Below are positions 59,501-64,000 of a stretch of DNA of 64,000 bases, in pieces. The stretch's first letter is position 1. Every line of letters begins with the position of its first letter. The DNA comes from Micractinium sp. NFX-FRZ (taxonomy: Eukaryota > Chlorophyta > Trebouxiophyceae > Chlorellales > Chlorellaceae), in NCBI GenBank assembly GCA_029339195.1, contig JAPTJF010000342.1, positions 1 to 64,000 on the forward strand, given 5' to 3'. The notes beneath the pieces are model-generated. The model did no database searches. It was not told where the DNA came from and saw only the letters and a list, made by a program, of their open reading frames with translations. The position numbers were made by a program, and so were the translations under genes.

Positions 59501-61403
59501 CCCCACAGCGCCGGCAGCAGGCTCAGAGTGCAACAGTCTTGATTTGGCTGCCTGCAGCTCCAGCGGATGCTCGCGGCTCCCAGCCTGAAGACAACCATTG
59601 AGCGTGCACAGTGGAGGCTCAAGAGTTGGTCATAGTGACTAACAACCACTGAAGCGAGCTACAACTGCTTGTACTGCATGTGCATTTGCAGCCCCTGCGA
59701 TGACGGGGCGGGGTGAGAGAAGACGGGCACTACCGCCACTCCCTATGCTCACCTGAAGCACTGCAAATGCAGCACCAATCTCAATGGGGTCCCCCAGTGC
59801 GGTGCCTGTGCCATGCATCTCCAGCACACCAACGTCAGGCGCTGTCATTCCAGCTCTCTGCAGGGCCGCACGCATGACAGCCTGCTGGCTGGGCCCATTG
59901 GGGGCTGTCAGACTGCTGCTGCGCCCGTCCTGGTTCACGGCAGTGCCAAGGACTGCGACTGGCAAAGGTACACCCTCCAAGCCGGCTTCCAGCAGGTGCA
60001 CCACGCATGCCTCTCCGCGCATGTACCCATCTGCAGCAGCATCCAACGCCTTGCACCGTCCATCCACCGTCAACATGCCCGCCTTGGCAAGCACCGCCGT
60101 TGTTTCAGCACGAATGGTAAGATTGATGCCGGCAACTAGTGCGCGGGGGCAGCCGCTGTTCAAGAAGGATGTGCACGCCAGGTGGGCACACACCAGAGAG
60201 GAGGAGCAGGCAGTATCCACGCTCACGCTTGGGCCCTGCATCAACGGCAGGCAGTGGGGAGTACTGAGTACCATGGGCCTGGCACACAAAGTTGGGTCGC
60301 CCCCTGGTGAAATCGTGAGGTGTGCATGCACTGAAGCGAGCCTGGGGGGCCCGCTGTGACAGGCTGGTTGGCAACCTGTGCCCTGCCCGCCAGATGCTGC
60401 GCGCACCTTCAGGCCGAGTGTGAACGAGATGCGGCCGCACACCACAGAGAGGGAGCCGCTTGTGGCTGTGTGCGCCGTCATGCCGTGGTGTGCAGTGTTC
60501 AGGTAGTACTCGGTGTAGCTGATGCCCACGCTGACGCCCACAGCCTGCTTAGCTGCGTCTTCAAGGTGTCCAGACGCTCCAAGCAAGCTGGCACCAAGCG
60601 CCTCGCAGCAGCCCTCCAGGAGCAGGCGTTGCTGGGCGTCCATGGCGGCGGCCTGGATGGGCGATGCAGTGGGGGCCAAGCATTATCAGTGCTGCGCATC
60701 TAAACACCAAATGCACTCCTTCCTGCTGTGCATACTTCACGGCTTTATGACCTGGCGCTGCCGAGCAGGCCAGCACAGCCCAGGCGCGCACCTCCTGGGC
60801 GGAGACGCCGAAGAAGAGGTGGTCAAACAGCTCGGCATCCTCCACAAAGCTGCCAAACCGTTTCGGCAGCGCGGCCTCGCCAGCCCACCCGCGGTCCACA
60901 TCCCAGCGGTTGGGTGGCACCTGCAACAGCAGGCAGGCACGAATCACTGCAGGTGGTGAGAGCCTGGTGCACCAGAAACAGGTGATGAACCCTTTGCAAA
61001 GACAAAACGACACTCACCAGGCGGCAGGCATCTCCGCTGGGCCCCTGTGCTGGACCCCTCCACACGGTGGCAGTGAGCAGGGGGACGACGGTGGGCGTGG
61101 CCGCCAACGCCAGGGCTCTAGGTATCTCATCCTGCAGGCAGCGGCGGTGGCGGATGAGGGGCCTTTCAACTGCTCCCTCGCCCACAAGGTTGCAAGCACT
61201 CTGCATCCCCGCCCCCGCCATCTTCGCCACGGGCGAGAAGCGGAACAGCCGCGGCACACAAGGCTTGACCATTGCGGCAGCAAGGAGCGGCTCCTCAGTT
61301 AGTCTAGTTAACACACCTCGCTGTCGGAGCCGCTGTCAAGGAGGTCCAGGTCGTCATCAGCCAGCCCCGCCGAGAGGAGGAACCCGGCCGGCTGGCGCCC
61401 CAT
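14239..61403 (-). CDS. Giant AT-less multimodular type I polyketide synthase
   Basis: One intron-rich gene of about 47 kb encodes eight consecutive KS modules, 13 ACPs, one ER, seven KRs, eight DH or DH-like regions and a C-terminal thioesterase; my rough estimate is 9,000-10,000 residues. It should build a polyketide stepwise on ACP-bound phosphopantetheine and release it through the TE. No stop, start or spacer interrupts the run from one ACP to the next KS, which argues for a single polypeptide. No acyltransferase (no GHSxG-type AT motif, no region of AT length between KS and DH) was found. I start it at the ATG at 61403, whose first exon (61317-61403) encodes an acidic [14 protein letters not shown] end and splices in phase to 61136; an alternative ATG is at 61272. 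Large modular PKSs are known in chlorophytes, and one in Chlamydomonas acts in zygospore maturation. Individual exon borders are only partly resolved. Confidence 0.93.
14751..15990 (-). other. C-terminal thioesterase of the PKS, Cys at the nucleophile position
   Basis: Alpha/beta-hydrolase thioesterase following ACP13, expected to release the finished chain. It reads [24 protein letters not shown], then [13 protein letters not shown], then IIFDGLRDN (Asp codon 14862-14864) and VDGDHYFV (His 14778-14780). These motifs match the type II-like thioesterase branch (PYAGG, LPGRGxR), here fused in cis. The nucleophile elbow, normally GHSxG, is GTCLG: Cys (15565-15567) instead of Ser, and Thr instead of His before it. 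The codon TGC lies inside a continuous exon, so splicing does not explain it. Introns interrupt the domain at several points, including one between about 15728 and 15929. Confidence 0.88.
16160..21186 (-). other. PKS module 8: KS-DH*-KR-ACP
   Basis: KS8 (19317-21186) starts at [13 protein letters not shown] and has Cys in TDTACSSS (20252-20254), the [12 protein letters not shown]is (19695-19697) and KSCLGHTEG His (19572-19574). Its NQAGRSSG has Ala where the other KSs have Asp. The DH region (about 18280-19000) has Tyr (18988-18990) instead of the catalytic His (LSDYQLLC) and NPAVVQ instead of HPxxxD, so it is clearly degenerate. KR8 (about 16860-18130) has ITGGTGGLG near 17528 and HSNYAAAN (Tyr 16998-17000), with neither LDD nor the A-type Trp. 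ACP13 (16160-16475, [14 protein letters not shown], Ser 16384-16386) lacks the FDYP motif after helix II seen in the others, which fits an ACP that docks to the thioesterase. Confidence 0.87.
21283..26375 (-). other. PKS module 7: KS-DH-KR-ACP-ACP
   Basis: KS7 (24676-26375) has Cys in IDTACSSA (25544-25546), the ELHGTG His (25154-25156), again with an intron splitting HGTG|T exactly as in KS5, and KSRLGH His (24947-24949). DH7 (about 23820-24520) keeps His in LWDHQVLH (24500-24502) and Asp in HPVVTD (24011-24013). The Gly of HxxxG is His, so activity is likely but not certain. KR7 (about 22350-23800) has [13 protein letters not shown] and QSNYAAAN (Tyr 22523-22525), B-type-like. ACP11 (21717-22019, Ser 21924-21926) and ACP12 (21283-21647, Ser 21549-21551) are doubled. 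An alkene is expected. Confidence 0.87.
26502..31461 (-). other. PKS module 6: KS-DH(*)-KR-ACP
   Basis: KS6 (29790-31461) starts at [11 protein letters not shown] and has Cys in TDTACSSS (30665-30667), the [12 protein letters not shown]is (30165-30167) and KSHSGHTEG His (30036-30038). The second half of KS6, the DH and the start of the KR lie in one uninterrupted frame of about 2 kb (28508-30440), the longest exon seen here. DH6 (about 29090-29640) keeps a His in RDHRAAG (29607-29609), but the Asp of the HPxxxD motif is Glu (HPTQSEAAM, 29199-29201), so activity is doubtful. KR6 (about 27030-29000) has [19 protein letters not shown] (Tyr 27383-27385), A-type by the same Trp rule as KR4. ACP10 (26502-26894) has GGFDSLS (Ser 26622-26624). 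A beta-hydroxy product is likely. Confidence 0.87.
28421..28437. repeat. GC-only perfect inverted repeat inside a PKS intron
   Basis: A 17-base palindrome, GGGGGCGC and GCGCCCCC around a single T, lies in the intron that interrupts the KR6 region. It is followed by a C-rich tract to about 28465. It could form a hairpin in the pre-mRNA, or be a trace of a small insertion. No target-site duplication is evident. Confidence 0.6.
31566..37048 (-). other. PKS module 5: KS-DH-ACP-KR-ACP (ACP between DH and KR)
   Basis: KS5 (35283-37048) has Cys in MDTACSSS (36262-36264), the EMHGTG His (35773-35775), with the HGTG|T motif itself split by an intron, and KSCYGH His (35559-35561). DH5 (about 34150-35130) keeps QDHQVQG (His 35103-35105) and HPALLDAA (Asp 34358-34360), so it should be active. 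ACP8 (33703-33997, EAGLDSLG, Ser 33908-33910) comes next, before the ketoreductase. KR5 (about 32140-33560) has VTGGLGG, LHD at the LDD position and QANYAAAN (Tyr 32474-32476). ACP9 (31566-31866, [14 protein letters not shown], Ser 31681-31683) ends the module. The order is unusual: most modules place DH, then KR, then ACP. A C=C bond is expected if both DH5 and KR5 act. Confidence 0.87.
37147..42376 (-). other. PKS module 4: KS-DH*-KR-ACP
   Basis: KS4 (40468-42376) has a divergent N-terminus ([13 protein letters not shown]), then VPLERWDVD, Cys in IDTACSSS (41632-41634), the [11 protein letters not shown]is (41125-41127) and KSRLGH His (40851-40853). The DH region (about 39700-40330) has Cys (40262-40264) in place of the catalytic His (LQDCNLANN), and the HPECD motif does not align its Asp, so dehydration is unlikely. 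KR4 (about 37690-39400) has AGGTQGLG near 38640 and [15 protein letters not shown] (Tyr 38007-38009). A Trp eight residues before the Tyr and no LDD match A-type ketoreductases. ACP7 (37147-37522) carries the variant GSLDSLS (Ser 37262-37264). The expected product is a beta-hydroxyacyl chain. Confidence 0.87.
42497..49880 (-). other. PKS module 3: KS-DH-ER-KR-ACP-ACP (fully reducing)
   Basis: KS3 (47607-49880) starts at [10 protein letters not shown]. Its Cys is at 48852-48854 in a variant VHTACSSS, where His replaces the near-invariant Asp. The other residues are the HGTGT His (48088-48090) and KSCYGH His (47965-47967). DH3 (about 46800-47480) has LSDHQVGG (His 47439-47441) and HPARAD (Asp 46876-46878). 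ER3 (44552-45845) is the only enoylreductase of the enzyme, with [16 protein letters not shown], the cofactor loop [16 protein letters not shown], and [14 protein letters not shown]3 (about 43600-44545) has SGGLGALG and QSNYAAAN (Tyr 43942-43944), with LQD at the LDD position. ACP5 (Ser 43274-43276) and ACP6 (Ser 42803-42805) are doubled. The module should yield a fully saturated beta-carbon. Confidence 0.9.
50135..57142 (-). other. PKS module 2: KS-DH-KR-ACP-ACP
   Basis: KS2 (54676-57142) begins at [10 protein letters not shown] and has Cys in MDTACSSS (55995-55997), His in [13 protein letters not shown] (55183-55185) and His in KACCGHTEG (54935-54937). DH2 (about 53640-54420) keeps the catalytic His in LLDHIVQG (54388-54390) and the Asp in HPAVTD (53745-53747), so it should be active. 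KR2 has a structural half (52690-53340), a nucleotide-binding GGLGALG near 52485, and Ser/Tyr/Asn in SSLAAF and ASYAAAN (Tyr 51830-51832). Its LDG at the LDD position suggests a B-type ketoreductase. ACP3 (50638-50930, GIDSLG, Ser 50820-50822) and ACP4 (50135-50450, Ser 50374-50376) form a doublet. The expected output is an alpha,beta-unsaturated intermediate. A 41-bp tandem duplication lies in one KS2 intron. Confidence 0.88.
56079..56160. repeat. 41-bp tandem duplication in a KS2 intron
   Basis: Two copies, 56079-56119 and 56120-56160, begin CACACAAATTGATGCG and end CAGCCACCACAA, with one T/C mismatch. The repeat is intronic, between the KS2 exons coding the YTFGFQG and DTACSSS regions, and looks recent. 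Confidence 0.93.
57224..61010 (-). other. PKS module 1: KS-DH*-ACP-ACP
   Basis: KS1 (about 59050-60930) has all three catalytic residues: Cys in VDTACSSS (codon 60206-60208), His in [12 protein letters not shown] (59813-59815) and His in AAKSRLLH (59528-59530). Its N-terminus lacks the usual GMACRFPG and picks up at [11 protein letters not shown]1 (about 58000-58920) has Arg (58862-58864) where the catalytic His of the HxxxG motif belongs, though HPAIAD keeps its Asp, so it is probably inactive. There is no KR. A Ser/Ala-rich low-complexity stretch lies near 58440-58500. ACP1 (57620-57950, Ser codon 57857-57859 in GLDSIG) and ACP2 (57224-57560, Ser 57459-57461) follow in tandem. With no loading AT, KS1 either takes a starter delivered in trans or acts as a first extension KS; its beta-keto group should stay unreduced. 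Confidence 0.85.
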
Positions 61404-62629
61404 GGCAGTGATCTAGTGCTTTACTACCTCCTTTGGCTCAGCACGAAGTAGAAGAATAGTCGAGAAGGCGAAAAGCGTGACTTAGGTGAGATGCGCCGGC
61501 GGCGGGTAGAAAGCGCCGGCAGAGCGCGCTACTTTAATTTTTCTTTTTCAGCTAAGCAAGGCTGGGTACAACGAGGGGTTGTTTTGTATCATACGGCTCA
61601 CGAGACATGAAAGTTCACGGGAAAATTTGTCAGGCATCAGTGGTCTGTAGTTCCGCAATGGAGCCCCGCTCATGAGTGCTACCGGCCCTGGCTACCGAGG
61701 CGCTCTCAATCGTCGGCATGAACCAGACTGCTGCCCTTCTCCCTGTGCTGCACAGCGTCTTTTGTAACTTGACCCGTTACCAGTCTCGAGGAATTCCAGG
61801 TTGCAAGTGCCAAAGAACACTGGAGTTTTTCCGGCACAGTTGTGTGCTGGACATCACGACACGTGGCCACCTGTAAAAGCTGACAAGGGGCACACATTCG
61901 TAGGCGCTGGCCAGGCTAGAGTTGCAGGCTGCTGGGGTCGACATTTCGCCCTTGGTGGCCCTGTGCCATGCGAGCGGTCCTGAGCCTACGCACTGCCAGC
62001 AGGTGGCCAACCCCATGCTGCTCACATCGCGGCTGACGACATCCTCGCGCCGCCGCAGTGAAGGTTTGCCAGGTGGCGCTTGCCAGGCAGCTGCGCCCAC
62101 AGCAGCTGCTTCGGCAGGTGGTCATCTGCCAGGTGTATCCACAAGCCATGCACATTCACTGAACCTGACTGCTCCCAGGAGTTGTAACCAGTAAGTGTGT
62201 CATGCCCACAAGGGCCACCCTTTCATGCTGGCAGCATGGCGTGGCAAGGAGGCCACTGGCAGCATGGCGTGACGTCGAAGTGCCAAACACAACCCAGACC
62301 CTCCATGCCTGACTGCACCATGAGATGCAGTGATTTAGTTGTGCGTGTTCCTCCTACCGACACTCTGGGCGCTGCTGAGCAGATATCGCTGGGAATTGCC
62401 GCACAACCCCAGAGTTTTGTATCTGATTGACTATTCAGAAAGGGAGCCGATCATGGGGTGGTGGTGGGTAACGGTGGTGGAGGGGGGGGGGAGGGGGCAG
62501 TGTCACCTGGCACGTTACATTTCTGACTCCCATTTCAGGTGCAGCTGTGCATGACAACGGCCACGCCACTGCTAGTGATCATGTCTGGCTTGTAGAGGTA
62601 TTAGGCGGCATGCCTGACCACTACCCCTG
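61404..62629. other. PKS upstream region / PCID2 downstream region
   Basis: No gene seen in about 1.2 kb. The part near 61404 should hold the PKS promoter and 5' UTR; it includes a T-rich stretch (61530-61552) but no clear TATA box. Toward 62600 lies the PCID2 3' UTR with a TGTAA. A 16-base direct repeat (CTGGCAGCATGGCGTG at 62228-62243 and 62256-62271) and a G-rich tract at about 62478-62498 are present. Confidence 0.5.
62515..62519 (-). terminator. TGTAA poly(A) signal of PCID2
   Basis: TTACA on the plus strand, TGTAA on the minus strand, lies about 110 bases beyond the PCID2 stop, the expected position for a chlorophyte poly(A) signal. Confidence 0.55.
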
Positions 62630-63855
62630 TCAGTCGGCCAGTGCAACGGTGTTGAGTGGTGGGAAAGGGTCCGCCTTTGCAACCACCATGACCTTGGACT
62701 TGTGGCTGATGTAGCCCTTGACGTAGCGGCGGAAGATGAGGTTGGCAGCAATGCACTCCACCTCGTCCATGTCCAGCTCCACGCCCTGAAATACAGCCAA
62801 ACATGGCGGCGCAGAACACTGGCACTTATTTCTTAGGTGCTCCGGTACGCCGAGTTGTTGTTGGCTCGGACACAGCCACCCATGGGGGCGCCCTCAGCCT
62901 TGCAGAGCATTTGGCCAAGCAAGCACCGCCCGAAATCTCAGCACTGGATGCGACCCTTACTGCTCCACAGGGCTGCCATGATGGTGCCTTCGCACCTGCA
63001 TCGCCAACGCCGTCTGCAGCTGTGCCAGTGGGATCTGCGCACGCTTCTCCGGCTCCAGCCCCCCATGCACTGCGTGCACTTTGCGGAGCAGCCGGCGGTA
63101 GACAGCATACCGCAGCTTCTCCAGCAGCAGGTACGTGCCCTGTGGGCACGAAAAAAGCCGCCATGTCACGGGCATCTGGTTTGCGGCTGTGTGACAAACG
63201 CAGGCCTGCATGCAACTAGCCATCTAGTGCACATTTAGGACCCGCACGTGAGTGGTGAGCCAGTGCGACACTGGTCCAACTTACACGAGCACTGCCATCT
63301 GCTCACCTCTTGGATGAAGCGGAACTGCTGCGCGTCCATGGTGTCGTTGAAGAGCTTGACGTTGCCGCTGCGCATCGCTGCAATGATGGGCTCATACTGA
63401 TGCAACCGATGCATGGCAATGAGCGCTGGCGAGGGCAGGCGCCCCAACAGCAACTGAACCTGCAAGTGACACAGGGAAGACACGGCAACAGGCGCAAGCG
63501 TAAAGGCAGGCTGTGTAACAGTGTGCACACACATATAAGAGCAGGCATGGCTCACCACCACAGGGCGCCAGGTGTCCTGCCAGAAGTGGCCGATGCTGGT
63601 GAGTAGCGGCGGTTACCACAGGCACATCAAGTGGCGATGCTTGGCTATCAAGTGGCAATGCCCAACAAACATTTGCCATTGCATAGGGAGTCACACAGGT
63701 ATCCCTGAACCACTCGCCCACAACCCCAAACCCATGCCCGATTGCCAGCACAAAGCTCTTACCGGCACAAGGTACTTGAGCACCAGCGCCTTGTTACGCT
63801 GGGCCTCCTTGTGGCAGTGCTGCAGTGCATACTCCAAGCTGGACTGGGCCTCTTG
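62630..63855 (-). CDS. PCID2: PCID2 / THP1 homologue, PCI-domain protein of TREX-2 (3' part)
   Basis: C-terminal part of the PCID2/Thp1 subunit of TREX-2, which couples transcription to mRNA export at the nuclear pore. Four exons are visible, all with phase-0 introns: 63763-63855, 63307-63459, 62996-63139 and 62630-62785, together 181 codons plus stop. The first exon reads LEYALQHCHKEAQRNKALVL, the second LLLGRLPSPALIAMHRLHQY, the third TYLLLEKLRYAVYRRLLRK, and the last DEVECIAANLIFRRYVKGYI followed by SHKSKVMVV and DPFPPL. This is the winged-helix PCI end, ending almost exactly as in the human protein. The 5' exons lie beyond the window; 63856-64000 reads as intron. Confidence 0.93.
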
Positions 63856-64000
63856 CTGCAGACAAATGACACGGGGAGGATGGGTCGTGCTGGCTAGGCT
63901 GGGCTGCTGATGCCCAGCGGGCGCCCGGTGCGCGCAGCGGCAAAAGTAACTACAGCATGGGATGGGGAGCAGGCACAGGGTGCCCATGAGACGGGTGTGG

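Noticed and set aside
61300..61317. A 23-base intron joining the first PKS exon to the frame beginning [11 protein letters not shown].
   Set aside because: Far shorter than any other intron here. A phase-correct splice to the strong acceptor before 61136 is more plausible.
14239..61403. Bacterial origin or contamination of the PKS region.
   Set aside because: The PKS frames are interrupted throughout by spliceosomal introns, some conserved in position between modules, and it is flanked by clear eukaryotic nuclear genes.
2268..61403. A terpenoid-polyketide gene cluster, because DXS lies near the PKS.
   Set aside because: DXS is the housekeeping MEP enzyme, NOC3 and CCDC12 lie between, and no prenyltransferase or tailoring gene is present.
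61067..61411. Plus-strand open frames over the PKS 5' end.
   Set aside because: They are antisense shadows of the GC-rich PKS exons and have no conserved motif.

Overview
This is nuclear DNA from a eukaryotic green alga (Chlorophyta). The evidence is dense short introns with YAG acceptors, a plastid-type DXS with an N-terminal transit peptide, TGTAA tetranucleotide-type poly(A) signals behind several stops, high GC content with CTG/TG microsatellites, and a multimodular type I polyketide synthase (PKS) of the kind known from chlorophytes. I cannot name the genus.

Layout. 1-2267 is non-coding, with a 50-bp tandem duplication and a TG microsatellite. 2268-6914 (+) is DXS, the first enzyme of the plastid MEP isoprenoid pathway; 16 exons give an unbroken 713-residue frame. 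Convergent to it, 7079-12005 (-) is NOC3, a ribosome-biogenesis factor; 19 exons give 700 residues. 12287-12929 (-) is CCDC12/cwf18, a spliceosome-associated protein. 12930-14238 has no assigned gene but holds one unexplained open frame. 14239-61403 (-) is one giant PKS gene. 61404-62629 is its upstream region, and 62630 to the window edge (-) is the 3' part of PCID2/THP1 (TREX-2 mRNA export).

The PKS is the centre of interest. Read 5' to 3' (high to low coordinates) it has eight ketosynthase modules: M1 KS-DH*-ACP-ACP; M2 KS-DH-KR-ACP-ACP; M3 KS-DH-ER-KR-ACP-ACP; M4 KS-DH*-KR-ACP; M5 KS-DH-ACP-KR-ACP; M6 KS-DH(*)-KR-ACP; M7 KS-DH-KR-ACP-ACP; M8 KS-DH*-KR-ACP; then a thioesterase with a Cys in place of the usual nucleophilic Ser, and a short tail ending in a hydrophobic segment (* = key residue replaced). 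I find no acyltransferase domain in any module, so extender units must be supplied in trans. Two consecutive blocks of about 11 kb (about 39.4-28.5 and 28.3-18 kb) look like a tandem duplication of a two-module unit, supported by domain class, residue signatures and a shared intron position inside the KS HGTGT motif.

The housekeeping genes around the PKS show no functional link to it. PKS exon borders were resolved only locally, around active-site motifs, so domain limits are approximate; the four smaller gene models were checked exon by exon for frame.
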